Source: Mycolicibacterium sp. S2-37
GTDB taxonomy: Bacteria > Actinomycetota > Actinomycetes > Mycobacteriales > Mycobacteriaceae
Length of the DNA: 64,000 nucleotides
Direction of reading: 5' to 3'
NCBI RefSeq assembly: GCF_017352375.1
Contig: NZ_JAFEVR010000006.1
Span: forward strand, 186,001 to 250,000
Part shown: positions 26,083-35,187 of the stretch, piece by piece
Layout: each line of letters opens with the position of its first letter
How positions within the stretch are numbered: the first letter of the stretch is position 1
Position numbers and translations under genes: made by a program
Notes under the pieces: model-generated
The model's database searches: none
What the model was told of the DNA's origin: nothing
The model's input: only the letters and a program-made list of their open reading frames with translations

Positions 26083-27080
26083 CCGGGATCTACGTCCAGG
26101 ACGTGACGCTACGCGACGGGATGCACGCGGTCGGCCACTCGCTGTCGCTGTCCGACACCCGACGCATCGCCCGCGCCCTCGACGCGGCCGGGGTCGCGGC
26201 CATCGAGGTGGCCCACGGCGACGGTCTGGCCGGCGGGGGGCTGACGTACGGAGCCGGCGCCCACAGCGATCCCGAGTGGATCGCCGCTGCCGCCGAGGTC
26301 GTTGAGAACGCGCGGCTGACCACCCTGCTGATCCCGGGCATCGGCACCGTGGACGATCTGCGCGCCGCGGTCGACGTCGGGATCGCATCGGTGCGGATCG
26401 CCACGCACTGCACTGAGGCGGACATCGCTGGCCAGCACATCTCGACCGCGCGGGACCTGGGCCTCGATGTGGCCGGATTCCTGATGATGGCCCACCTCAC
26501 CGACCCGGACAGGCTCGCCACGCAGGCCAAGATCATGGAAGACGCGGGCGCGCGGTGCGTCTACGTCACCGATTCCGGCGGCCGGCTCACCATGACCGAA
26601 ATGCGGGACCGGGTGCGGGCATACCGCTCCGTCCTGGATCCAGCGACCTCCATCGGCGTGCACGCGCACCACAATCTCGGTCTCGGAGTGGCCAATTCGA
26701 TAACAGCGGTGGAGGAGGGCGCCCACCGCGTCGACGCCTCACTCACCGGGCTCGGCGCAGGCGCGGGGAACTGCCCGCTCGAGGTGTTCATCGCGGTGGC
26801 CGAGCTCAACGGCTGGACCCATGGATGTGACCTGTTCGCTCTGATGGATGCGGCCGACGACATCGTGCGTCCGCTTCAGCAGCGGCCCGTGCGGGTCGAC
26901 CGGGAGACGCTCACCCTGGGTTACGCCGGCGTGTACTCGAGTTTCCTGCTGCACGCCGAGCGCGTCGCCGGGGAAGTCGGCGTCGAACCCCGCGATCTCC
27001 TCATCGAAGCCGGCCGCAGGTCCATGGTCGGCGGGCAAGAGGACCTGCTCACCGATCTCGCACTCGATATGAGGAGGTGA
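26079..27080 (+). CDS. 4-hydroxy-2-oxovalerate aldolase
   Basis: A 333-residue aldolase of the DmpG/BphI/HsaF/MhpE family, which splits 4-hydroxy-2-oxoacids into pyruvate and an aldehyde. The catalytic motif [12 protein letters not shown] starts at residue 9 (Arg, Asp and His conserved), the metal-binding HAHHNLGLG is near residue 200, and [12 protein letters not shown] follows. It is somewhat shorter than the usual 340-350 residues. It is coupled to the acetaldehyde dehydrogenase by ATGA, as expected for the channelling pair. The usual preceding enzyme, 2-hydroxypenta-2,4-dienoate hydratase, is not encoded nearby. Confidence 0.9.
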   Translation: MTGIYVQDVTLRDGMHAVGHSLSLSDTRRIARALDAAGVAAIEVAHGDGLAGGGLTYGAGAHSDPEWIAAAAEVVENARLTTLLIPGIGTVDDLRAAVDVGIASVRIATHCTEADIAGQHISTARDLGLDVAGFLMMAHLTDPDRLATQAKIMEDAGARCVYVTDSGGRLTMTEMRDRVRAYRSVLDPATSIGVHAHHNLGLGVANSITAVEEGAHRVDASLTGLGAGAGNCPLEVFIAVAELNGWTHGCDLFALMDAADDIVRPLQQRPVRVDRETLTLGYAGVYSSFLLHAERVAGEVGVEPRDLLIEAGRRSMVGGQEDLLTDLALDMRR

Positions 27081-27177
27081 GCAGCTCTTTTCCGCCTATG
27101 TGCTCTGCGACGGCTGCCGGGCATGTGGACAGGCAGTTGGCCCGCGATCAGCACACAACCACGAGAGATGAACGATC

Positions 27178-28725
27178 ATGGAGAACGTCACTCAATCCCT
27201 GCCACCCCGACGGCGGGTGGCCACGCCGTCCGCTCCGCCCACCGGCACCGAGCCGCGCGGCGGGCGGCGTAATCACGGCCTCAAAGAGAACACTCTCGGT
27301 GTTCCGAGCATCTTCTTCTACATCATCGCCGCCGCATCGCCGCTGACCGTCGTGGTCGCGCTGTATCCGATCATCATCGGAGCCGGCAACGGCGTCGGGA
27401 TGCCCGGCGCATTCGTCATCGCCGCGGTGGTGCTGATGATCTTCGCCGTCGGATATGTGGCGATGAGCCGGCACGTCACCAACGCCGGCGCCTTCTACGC
27501 CTATGTCACGCTCGGTCTCGGCCGCATCCCCGGACTCGGATCGGCCTCGCTGGCGATCTTCGCGTACAACGCCATCCAAGCCGGTCTATACGGCGGGTTC
27601 GGTTACTACGCAAGTGAATTGGTCAATCCCCTCATCGGAGTGGACATCCCCTGGTGGGCGTATGCGTTCGGCGGACTGCTGCTGTGCCTGGGTTTGGGCA
27701 TCCAAGGAGTGCACTCGGGAGCCAAGGTGCTCGGGGTGTTCATGACGCTCGAAGTCGCCATGATCACCGTGTTGAGCGTATTCAGCCTGTTCGGCGACGA
27801 AGTTCCGGTGTCGAACTTCTCGTTCGAGCCGTTCGCGCCGAGCGTGGTGCTCGGCGGTGCGCTGGGGGTAGCGCTGATGTTCGCCCATGCTTCCTTCATC
27901 GGCTTCGAGGGATCGGCCATCTACGGTGAGGAAGCCCGTGATCCGGCGCGCACCATCCCACGCGCCACCTATCTGTCGATCGCTTTCATGGGGATCCTGT
28001 ACGCGGTGTCGGGGTGGCTCATCATGAACGCCCTGGGGCTCAACAACGTGGTCTCGATCGCCACCGAGACCGGCGGCAACTTCATCTTCGTCGCGAGTGA
28101 CACCATCATCGGGCACAACATCTCGCGCTTGTTTCAGATCCTGATCGTCACAGCGACTTTCGCGGCCATCGTCACCTTCCACAACAACGTCTCCCGGTAC
28201 CTGTTCTCACTCGGTAGGCAGACCCTGGTGTGGAAGCCCCTGGGGTGGACGCTGCCGAGGCGTCAGACGCCGTGGGTGGCCTCGATCGTGCAGAGCCTGA
28301 TGGTGGGAATCGTCATCGTCGCGTTCGCAATCGCCGGTCAGGATCCGTTCGCGACGCTGTTCACCTGGGCCACCGGGATCGGCACCATCGGGGTGATCCT
28401 GTCGCAGTTGGTGGCCGGCATCGCGATCTTCGTCTTCTTCCGCAGGTCGGACGTCGACAAGCGGCGCTGGAACACCGTCATCGCGCCACTGCTGGCCATC
28501 GTCGGTCTCGCTGCCTTCTTCGCGCTCACGCTGGACAGTCTCGACATCCTGTTGGGGGTCCACGGCGTCACGGCGGTCGTCATGCTCTCGCTGGTCTTCC
28601 TGGCGCTGCTCGCCGGCATGGCCTACGGGGTCTACCTGCGCATTCTTGCCCCGGCCAAGTATGCGCTCGTCGGGAAGGCGCTCAACGAGCGGGAGTTGGC
28701 CGAACCGGCGCTGGAAGCCGTGTAG
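27178..28725 (+). CDS. APC-family amino acid/amine permease
   Basis: A 515-residue membrane transporter with about 12 hydrophobic helices. The N-terminal region ENTLGVPSIFFYIIAAASPL is typical of actinobacterial APC permeases, and EGSAIYGEEARDPARTIPRA is the family's conserved loop after helix 6. ATG 27178 follows a 97-base gap after the aldolase (nothing else seen there) on the same strand, so it may be the last gene of the IclR-controlled operon and bring in its substrate. The substrate cannot be named; amino acids, polyamines and related amines are usual. Confidence 0.85.
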   Translation: MENVTQSLPPRRRVATPSAPPTGTEPRGGRRNHGLKENTLGVPSIFFYIIAAASPLTVVVALYPIIIGAGNGVGMPGAFVIAAVVLMIFAVGYVAMSRHVTNAGAFYAYVTLGLGRIPGLGSASLAIFAYNAIQAGLYGGFGYYASELVNPLIGVDIPWWAYAFGGLLLCLGLGIQGVHSGAKVLGVFMTLEVAMITVLSVFSLFGDEVPVSNFSFEPFAPSVVLGGALGVALMFAHASFIGFEGSAIYGEEARDPARTIPRATYLSIAFMGILYAVSGWLIMNALGLNNVVSIATETGGNFIFVASDTIIGHNISRLFQILIVTATFAAIVTFHNNVSRYLFSLGRQTLVWKPLGWTLPRRQTPWVASIVQSLMVGIVIVAFAIAGQDPFATLFTWATGIGTIGVILSQLVAGIAIFVFFRRSDVDKRRWNTVIAPLLAIVGLAAFFALTLDSLDILLGVHGVTAVVMLSLVFLALLAGMAYGVYLRILAPAKYALVGKALNERELAEPALEAV

Positions 28726-28760
28726 GTCAGCTTCTCCGATACCGAGCAGGTCCGCCAATC

Positions 28761-28804
28761 GTTAGGTACGTTTGTACGCATCGATACGTACAAACGTTCT
28801 TAAC
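28761..28804. promoter_or_regulatory. 44-bp palindromic TetR-type operator
   Basis: ACGTTTGTACG (28768-28778) and CGTACAAACGT (28787-28797) are perfect inverted repeats around CATCGATA. The symmetry continues outward with GTTAGGT and TCTTAAC (5 of 7). The palindrome ends 12 bases before the start of the TetR-family gene and is the likely autoregulatory operator. Confidence 0.65.
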
Positions 28805-28816
28805 GAGAGGCAGGCC

Positions 28817-29389
28817 ATGGCCCCCGCCACCCGGCGCGCACGCCGTCACGATCCCGACAGAAAGGAGCGCATCGTGGAGTCGGCACTAGCGGTACTGGCC
28901 CGCGACGGCGTCGCGGGTATCACCCACCGTGCCATCGGCGAAGCCGCCGACGTACCCCTCGGATCGATTACGTATCACTTCGCGACGCTGGACGACATCA
29001 TCCAGCTGGCGTTCCAGACCCATGTCGAGAAGCTGGCGTCGCGATTCGAGGCACGCCTGGCTGCGTGTGAACCGGGAGCCGATCTCATCGAGTGCATCGT
29101 CAGCGCGATCACCGACGACCTGGCAGCCAACCCGAACGAACTCGCCGTGACCTACGAGCTGTACGGCGACGCGGTGCGCAGGGCCGACAACAAGCGAATC
29201 ACCCAGGCCTGGATGGAACGCGCGGAAGACGCCCTGGCCCAACACTTCGACCGCGCCACCGCACGCCTGCTCGACGTCGTCATCGAAGGCCTGATGGTGC
29301 ACATGTCCATTGCCCAACAACCGATTTCCCGGGATGCGGTCCGCGCACTCCTGACCACGGCCGCCAACGCCGGCGACGCCGCCAACTGA
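28817..29389 (+). CDS. TetR-family transcriptional regulator
   Basis: A 190-residue regulator with an N-terminal helix-turn-helix at about residues 15-60 (KERIVESALAVLARDGVAGI, then RAIGEAADVPLGSITYHFAT) and a ligand-binding C-terminal helical domain. ATG 28817 (ribosome site GAGAGG) is preferred to the longer frame, which starts inside the palindromic operator. It stands first in a run of five co-directed genes ending with the IlvD/Edd dehydratase and probably represses them together with itself. The ligand is unknown. Confidence 0.88.
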   Translation: MAPATRRARRHDPDRKERIVESALAVLARDGVAGITHRAIGEAADVPLGSITYHFATLDDIIQLAFQTHVEKLASRFEARLAACEPGADLIECIVSAITDDLAANPNELAVTYELYGDAVRRADNKRITQAWMERAEDALAQHFDRATARLLDVVIEGLMVHMSIAQQPISRDAVRALLTTAANAGDAAN

Positions 29390-29407
29390 TCACCCGAAGG
29401 AGCCACC

Positions 29408-30844
29408 ATGACGTTCCACCGCAAGATGTTCATCGACGGCAGCTGGACCGACGCGGCAGGAGGTGCGGTCGACCAGGTGCCAGCCCCCGCGACCGGGGAG
29501 GCGTTCGCCGAGATCGCCCACGGCTCGGTCGCCGACGTCGACCGTGCGGTGGCCGCCGCCCATGCGGCGTTCCCGGACTGGGCCAGGACGCCGGTGGGTG
29601 AGCGGTCCCGCGCATTCCTCAAGCTCGCCGACCGCGTCGAGGACGACCAACGCACGCTCGCCGAGATCGAGTCCCGTAACGTCGGCAAGCCGATCGGGCT
29701 GGCGCTCGAAGAGATGGAGATGATCGCCGACCACCTGCGGTTCTTCGCCGGCGGTGCCCGCACCATGGAGGGCCGCGCCGCCACCGAGTTCGTGCGCGGA
29801 AAGACCAGCATCATCCGCCGCGATCCGCTGGGTGTCGTGGGGTCGGTCGCCCCGTGGAACTACCCGCTGCTGATGGCGATCTGGAAGATCTCGCCGGCGC
29901 TGCTCACCGGGAACACCCTGGTGCTCAAACCGTCCGAGCACACGCCGTTCTCGGTGCTGCGGCTTGCCGAACTGGCGCACGATCTGTTCCCCGCCGGGGT
30001 GTTCAATGTCGTCACCGGTGACGGTGAGGACGTCGGGGCCAGACTCGTCTCGCACCCGCTGGTCCGGATGTCCTCGCTGACCGGCTCGGTCAACACCGGA
30101 CGTGCGCTGATGCGCGCGTCGGCGGACTCGAACCTCAAGCGACTGCATCTCGAACTCGGCGGCAAAGCGCCGGTTCTGGTGTACTCCGACGCCGACGTGC
30201 CCCTTGCGGTGGCCAAGATCATGGAGGGCGCCTTCTGCAATTCCGGTCAGGACTGTATGGCGGCGTCGCGCCTCTATGTCCACGACGCGGTGCACGACGA
30301 TCTGGTGTCCGGCCTCGAAAAGGCGGTCAAGGAGCTGGATCTGGGCGACATCGCCGATGAGAACACCTCCATGGGACCGGTGATCACCGCCGCCCACCGG
30401 GACCGCGTCGAGGGTTTCGTCTCGCGCGCCAAGGCGACCGGACACACCGAGCTGATCCAGGGCGACAATCCCGGCACCGGCTTCTACACCGCCCCCACCG
30501 TGGTCGTCGGTGCCAGGCAGGGCGACGAGATCGTCGGCAACGAGGTCTTCGGCCCTGTCACCTCCGTGACGAGGTTCGGTGACAACGACGACGTCATCGC
30601 GTGGGCCAACGACACTGAATACGGTCTCGCTGCCTCGGTGTTCACTCAGGACATCGGCCGCGCGATGACGGCGTCCAGTGAACTGCAGTTCGGCACGGTG
30701 TGGGTGAACGACCACCTCCCGGTCACACCGGAGATGCCGCACGGCGGGTTCAAGCAGTCCGGGAACGGCAAGGACATGTCGGTGTACGCCCTGGAGGAGT
30801 ACACGGAGATCAAACACGTGATGATCAACCGCGAGAGCGCCTGA
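29408..30844 (+). CDS. NAD-dependent aldehyde dehydrogenase (aminobutyraldehyde DH-like)
   Basis: A 478-residue ALDH-superfamily enzyme. Key motifs are WNYPLLMAIWK, the glutamate in LHLELGGKAP, the catalytic cysteine in NSGQDCMAASR, and EVFGPVTSVTRF. The GQDC context and overall look are closest to gamma-aminobutyraldehyde/aminoaldehyde dehydrogenases (PatD type), so oxidation of an amine-derived aldehyde is a fair guess. Ribosome site GAAGGAG before ATG 29408. It is 18 bases after the regulator gene and 1 base before the next gene. Confidence 0.88.
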   Translation: MTFHRKMFIDGSWTDAAGGAVDQVPAPATGEAFAEIAHGSVADVDRAVAAAHAAFPDWARTPVGERSRAFLKLADRVEDDQRTLAEIESRNVGKPIGLALEEMEMIADHLRFFAGGARTMEGRAATEFVRGKTSIIRRDPLGVVGSVAPWNYPLLMAIWKISPALLTGNTLVLKPSEHTPFSVLRLAELAHDLFPAGVFNVVTGDGEDVGARLVSHPLVRMSSLTGSVNTGRALMRASADSNLKRLHLELGGKAPVLVYSDADVPLAVAKIMEGAFCNSGQDCMAASRLYVHDAVHDDLVSGLEKAVKELDLGDIADENTSMGPVITAAHRDRVEGFVSRAKATGHTELIQGDNPGTGFYTAPTVVVGARQGDEIVGNEVFGPVTSVTRFGDNDDVIAWANDTEYGLAASVFTQDIGRAMTASSELQFGTVWVNDHLPVTPEMPHGGFKQSGNGKDMSVYALEEYTEIKHVMINRESA

Positions 30845-30845
30845 C

Positions 30846-31169
30846 ATGACGGTGATCGCCATCAACACCTTCCGGCTGCGCCCTGGAGTGACCACCGGGG
30901 AGTTCGAGCGATTCTCGGCCGAGTCGGACCGGCCGATCTGCCTCGGCTTCGACGTCGTCCTCGGGTTCGAGGTGTATCTGGCCGAGGAACCCAGCGGAGC
31001 CTTCCAGGTCCTGGAGGTCATGACCGTGCGGTCCTGGACCGAATGGGAGAAGGTGCGAGACGGGGCACCGGAGTTGAAGCCCGTCGTCGAACGATTCGAT
31101 CAATTGGTGGAACCGGGCAGCGTCAACACTGTCTTCGCCCGGTATTCACCGCTTCCGCAGGAGAATTGA
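30846..31169 (+). CDS. Small alpha/beta-barrel-like protein, unknown
   Basis: A 107-residue protein of unknown function. The pattern (TVIAINTFRLRPG, FDVVLGFEVYLAEE, FQVLEVMTVRSWTEWEKVR) suggests a dimeric alpha/beta barrel (ferredoxin-like) domain such as those in EthD, Dabb or RedY-like proteins, which bind or modify small aromatic or polyketide-like ligands. It sits 1 base after the aldehyde dehydrogenase and 1 base before the flavoprotein gene, so it is part of the operon. Confidence 0.6.
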   Translation: MTVIAINTFRLRPGVTTGEFERFSAESDRPICLGFDVVLGFEVYLAEEPSGAFQVLEVMTVRSWTEWEKVRDGAPELKPVVERFDQLVEPGSVNTVFARYSPLPQEN

Positions 31170-31170
31170 C

Positions 31171-32892
31171 ATGCCGGCAACACCGGAATACGACGCCGTC
31201 ATCATCGGCGCAGGACACAACGGACTCGTTACCGCGAACTATCTGGCCCGGGCCGGCCGAAAGGTCCTGGTACTGGAGGCGCGCGACGTCGTCGGCGGTG
31301 CCTGCGTCACCGAAGAGTTGATCCCCGGCTCGAAGTGGTCCTCCTGCGCGTTCATCGCGGGCCTGCTGCGGCCGGAGATCATCGAGGAACTCGAGCTGCG
31401 TCGGTTCGGGCTCGACCTCTACCAGGGTGATGCGCTGTCCTACAGTTTGTTTCGCGACGGCACGTCGTTCACGATGTGGAAGGAGACCGATCGCACCCTG
31501 CGCGAGCTCGAGAAGCTCAACAAGAAGGACGCCCAGGCGTTCCTCGATTTCGGTATCCGCCTGCAACGATTCGCGGGTCTGGTGACGCCGTATCTGCTCA
31601 CCTCGCCGCCGGAACGCTCCGAGGTGTTCGCCGCATTCGAGGCAGCGGGGGAGCAGACGCTGTTCGACGAGTTCACCCTGCTCTCGGTTCGCGATCTGCT
31701 CGACCGCTATTTCTCGGACGAGCGGCTCAAGAGCATGCTCACCTTTTTCGGGATGGTCTCCATCTTCGGCGGGCCCTCCACCCCGGGAACCGCCTACACC
31801 TACGGCCACCACTCCTGGGGCGAGTTCAACGGCAACTTCGGTCAATTCGGTCTCGCCCGCGGCGGTATGGGTGCGATCAGCGAGGCGCTGGCGGCCGGGG
31901 CTCGGCACTACGGCGCCACCATCCGCACGTCGACTCCGGTGGACAAGGTGATCGTCGAACGGGGAGTGGCGACCGGGGTGCGGCTGACCGACGGGACGGT
32001 CGTCACAGCCGCGCAGGTGTTCTCGAACGCCGATCCCAAGCGGTCCCTTCTCGGACTGGTCGAGCCGGGTGTGCTGCCGGCGAAGCTGGTCCGGGATGTG
32101 GAGAACATCGACACCCGCGGATCGATGGCCAGGATCCATCTGCTTATCGATGAACTGCCGCAGTACCTTCCGTTCGACGACGCGTCGGTGGGGCCGCAGC
32201 ACCACGGGCACCAGTTGTTGGGCCCCAGCCGTGAGGCCTTCGAAGAGGCGAGCGAGGCGCAACGCCGTGGCACGTTCCCCAGCACCTTCGTCATCGAAGC
32301 CGTCATCCAGTCCGTCACCGACGACTCGCTGGCCCCGGCGGGGCTGCACACCATGACGCTGGGTATCCAGCAGCTACCGTCTGAGCTGACCGGCACCACG
32401 TGGGCGGCCGAGAAGGAGAAGTGGGCCGACCTGGTCCTCGAGGACCTCTTCATCTACGCGCCGAACCTGCGCGACCACATCCTCGACAGGGTGATCATCA
32501 CGCCCGACGACCTGCACAACGAGTACCTGATCACCGACGGCAACATCTTCCACGGCAGCATGATGCTCGACCAGCTGTTCGGGGCGCGCCCGATTCCCGA
32601 GCTCGCGAAGTATCGGACGCCGGTGCAGAACTACTACCTCTGCGGCTCGGGGACCCACCCCGGCGGCGGCGTAATGGGCGCGAACGGACACAACGCCGCC
32701 AAGGTCGCTCTCGCGGACGCCGATGGCGTCCCGACCACGCGCGCCGTGCAGCAGGCCACCCTGCACGCACCGTGGCAGCAGCGGCTCGTCGGTACGTTGA
32801 TGTCCACGAGACCTGGTCGCTGGATGGGCTATCGGGCCGCCCGGCAGCCCGCACTACGGAAGATCACCGCCTACGCGGCCCGCGTCCGATGA
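31171..32892 (+). CDS. Phytoene-desaturase/PYROXD2-like flavoprotein
   Basis: A 573-residue FAD-dependent oxidoreductase. It has the N-terminal binding motif IIGAGHNGLVTANYLARAG with the following VLEARDVVGG, and the C-terminal region GSGTHPGGGVMGANGHNAAK of the PYROXD2/phytoene-desaturase-like group. It is not accompanied by carotenoid genes, so carotenoid desaturation is unlikely; oxidation of an amine or ring compound linked to the aldehyde dehydrogenase is more plausible. Its stop overlaps the next gene (ATGA at 32889). Confidence 0.85.
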   Translation: MPATPEYDAVIIGAGHNGLVTANYLARAGRKVLVLEARDVVGGACVTEELIPGSKWSSCAFIAGLLRPEIIEELELRRFGLDLYQGDALSYSLFRDGTSFTMWKETDRTLRELEKLNKKDAQAFLDFGIRLQRFAGLVTPYLLTSPPERSEVFAAFEAAGEQTLFDEFTLLSVRDLLDRYFSDERLKSMLTFFGMVSIFGGPSTPGTAYTYGHHSWGEFNGNFGQFGLARGGMGAISEALAAGARHYGATIRTSTPVDKVIVERGVATGVRLTDGTVVTAAQVFSNADPKRSLLGLVEPGVLPAKLVRDVENIDTRGSMARIHLLIDELPQYLPFDDASVGPQHHGHQLLGPSREAFEEASEAQRRGTFPSTFVIEAVIQSVTDDSLAPAGLHTMTLGIQQLPSELTGTTWAAEKEKWADLVLEDLFIYAPNLRDHILDRVIITPDDLHNEYLITDGNIFHGSMMLDQLFGARPIPELAKYRTPVQNYYLCGSGTHPGGGVMGANGHNAAKVALADADGVPTTRAVQQATLHAPWQQRLVGTLMSTRPGRWMGYRAARQPALRKITAYAARVR

Positions 32893-34643
32893 CGGCGTCG
32901 TCGGGCGGTCTGCGGAGCGCGAAGTGGTTTGCGGGACAGGATGTCCCGGGGTTCGTGCACCGTTCGGCCATGCGGGCGTCCGGGTTCTCCCGGATGGCGT
33001 TCGAGGGCAGGCCGATCGTAGGGATCTGCAACTCGTGGTCCGAGGTCGTCAACTGCAACATGCACTTTCGCGGGCTGGCCGATTCGGTGCGCCGCGGGGT
33101 GCTGGCGGCGGGCGGGTTCCCGCTGGAGTTCCCGACCATCTCGCTGGGTGAGCAGCTGATGAAGCCGACCACCATGCTGTTCCGCAACCTGATGGCCATG
33201 GATGTCGAGGAGTCCATCCGTGCATACCCGTTCGACGCGGTGGTCTTACTGGGTGGATGCGACAAGACGGTGCCCGCCCAGCTGATGGGCGCTGCAAGTG
33301 CGGATGTGCCGGCCATCGCGCTCACCGGCGGGCCTGCCTCGCCGGCGGTGTTCAACGGCAAGCAGCTCGGCGTGGGAACCGATCTGTGGGAGTACATCGA
33401 CGACGTGCGGGCGGGCCGGATGTCGATGGGCGAGTACGAGCGGCTGGAGGCGGCGGCCGGGCCGTCCCGTGGGCACTGTCCGGAGATGGGCACGGCCTCC
33501 ACCATGGCGACCATCGTCGAGGGGCTGGGAATGACCCTGCCCGGCACCGCGGCGGTGCCTGCCATGGACTCGCGGCGGCTGCAGGTCGCCGAGGAGGTCG
33601 GCTCTCGGGCCGTCGGCCTGGCCACCGAGGGTTTGCGGCCATCGCAGGTGCTGACCGCCGAGGCGTTCGACAACGCCATCACCCTCATGCTCGCCGTGGG
33701 CGGCTCGACCAACGCGATCGTGCACCTGTTGGCGATCGCCGGGCGCGTCGGTGTGCCGCTCACGCTGGACCGCTTCAACGAATTATCCGCTCGCACACCG
33801 CTGGTGGTCAACGTCCGACCTGCGGGGGAACACCTCGTCGAGCAGGTCTTCCATGCCGGCGGAATCCCCGCCGTGATGAAGGCGGTCGCACCGCTGCTGC
33901 ACACCCATGCGGTGACGGTGACCGGTAAAACCGTCGCGGAAAATCTGCCTGCAGCCGCCCGCACCGACACCACCGTCATTACGACACTCGACGCGCCCTT
34001 CCAACCATTCCAAGGACTCGCGGTGGTGCGCGGCAATCTCGCACCGACCGGCGCGGTCATCAAGTGCAGCGCGGCCACCCCGGAGCTGCTCGTGCACCGG
34101 GGCCCCGCCGTGGTGTTCGACGACATGCGGGACATGATGGCCCGATTCGACGATCCCCAACTCGACGTGACCGCGGATTCGGTTCTGGTGCTGCGTAATG
34201 CCGGCCCGCGTGGCGCACCCGGCATGCCCGAGTGGGGTCAGCTGCCGATCCCGAGCAAGCTGCTGCGGCAGGGCGTCACCGACATGGTGCGGATCTCCGA
34301 CGCCAGGATGAGCGGAACCGCATACGGCACCTGCGTTCTCCACGTCAGCCCGGAGTCGGCCGCCGGCGGCCCGCTCGGCCTGGTGCGCGACGGCGACATC
34401 ATCGCGCTGGACGCGCACGCGGGACGACTCGATGTCCTGCTGTCCGACGCCGAACTCGAGGTACGCCGGGTCGACGCTGCGCCGCCGGCCAAGAAGCCGC
34501 CCGTGCGGGGCTACGCCGCCATGTACGTCGGGCGGGTGCTTCAGGCCGACCAGGGCTGCGATTTCGACTTCCTGGTCGGACGGTCGCAGAACCCCGCCGA
34601 CGAACCGGATGCCATCTTCGACGGCTGGGTCGGCGGTTGGTGA
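32889..34643 (+). CDS. IlvD/Edd-family dehydratase
   Basis: A 584-residue iron-sulfur dehydratase. The three cluster cysteines are visible in VGICNSW, LLGGCDKTVPAQL and RGHCPEMGTASTM, followed by the active-site region DARMSGTAYGTCVLHVSPE. The CNSWSEVVNCN variant and C-terminal features look more like sugar-acid (pentonate-type) dehydratases than like the housekeeping dihydroxy-acid dehydratase of branched-chain amino acid synthesis. ATG 32889 overlaps the flavoprotein stop (ATGA); the longer frame from 32400 lies inside that gene. Such enzymes make 2-oxo-3-deoxy acids, which could link to the 4-hydroxy-2-oxoacid aldolase operon. Confidence 0.85.
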   Translation: MTASSGGLRSAKWFAGQDVPGFVHRSAMRASGFSRMAFEGRPIVGICNSWSEVVNCNMHFRGLADSVRRGVLAAGGFPLEFPTISLGEQLMKPTTMLFRNLMAMDVEESIRAYPFDAVVLLGGCDKTVPAQLMGAASADVPAIALTGGPASPAVFNGKQLGVGTDLWEYIDDVRAGRMSMGEYERLEAAAGPSRGHCPEMGTASTMATIVEGLGMTLPGTAAVPAMDSRRLQVAEEVGSRAVGLATEGLRPSQVLTAEAFDNAITLMLAVGGSTNAIVHLLAIAGRVGVPLTLDRFNELSARTPLVVNVRPAGEHLVEQVFHAGGIPAVMKAVAPLLHTHAVTVTGKTVAENLPAAARTDTTVITTLDAPFQPFQGLAVVRGNLAPTGAVIKCSAATPELLVHRGPAVVFDDMRDMMARFDDPQLDVTADSVLVLRNAGPRGAPGMPEWGQLPIPSKLLRQGVTDMVRISDARMSGTAYGTCVLHVSPESAAGGPLGLVRDGDIIALDAHAGRLDVLLSDAELEVRRVDAAPPAKKPPVRGYAAMYVGRVLQADQGCDFDFLVGRSQNPADEPDAIFDGWVGGW

Positions 34644-34671
34644 AGCGCGCAGGTCGCTCGGCGCGGTGAAA

Positions 34672-35178
34672 CTAGGCGGCGTGCACGCCCTCGAGGTAGA
34701 ACGCGATCTGGGTTTCGACCCGGTTGACGGTGATGGGTGTGGCGCCGGGGGCCGGCGGTGCGGTGGAGTGGTACGGGGTTGCGGTGGGTGTGGTGAATGT
34801 GGCGGTGTGGCAATCGTGTTCGCCGCCGGAGGTGGCGACCTGCCATCCCGGTGTCTCTTTGGTGTAGTTGCAGCGTTCGCACATCCCCAACCCGTTGACG
34901 GCGCTGGTCGCCCCGCCGCGGTGGTGGGGGTGGGCGTGGTCGGTGTGCCGGATCGGGGCGTCGCAGTAGGGCGTGCGGCAGGTCTGATCGCGGGCGGCGA
35001 TGAACGCGGCCACGCCTTTGGGGAAGCGGCGCGCCCGCGAGTCCATCGCCACCAGCGTCCCGGTGACCGGGCGGGCGTAGAGGCGGCGCAGCGCCACCAT
35101 CGAACGGTCATCGCCGAGGGCGTCGGCGACCATGCGGCGTCCGATCGCGGCGGCCACCGACAAGGGCGCACGGTCCAC
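34672..35178 (-). pseudogene. Truncated DUF222/HNH (13E12-type) protein
   Basis: A 168-codon frame that corresponds only to the C-terminal end of the mycobacterial DUF222-HNH (REP13E12-type) family: [40 protein letters not shown], the [12 protein letters not shown] and [17 protein letters not shown]/zinc motifs. Full members are about 400-500 residues with an N-terminal DUF222 domain, which is absent here: the frame starts 9 bases from the end of mbtA. It is therefore a remnant, placed exactly at the border between the accessory stretch and the mbt cluster. Confidence 0.7.
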
Positions 35179-35187
35179 TGGCCGGTC

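Noticed and set aside
29408..34643. Carotenoid pathway suggested by the phytoene-desaturase-like protein
   Set aside because: No phytoene synthase, cyclase or GGPP synthase gene is nearby, and the C-terminal motif is of the PYROXD2-like group.
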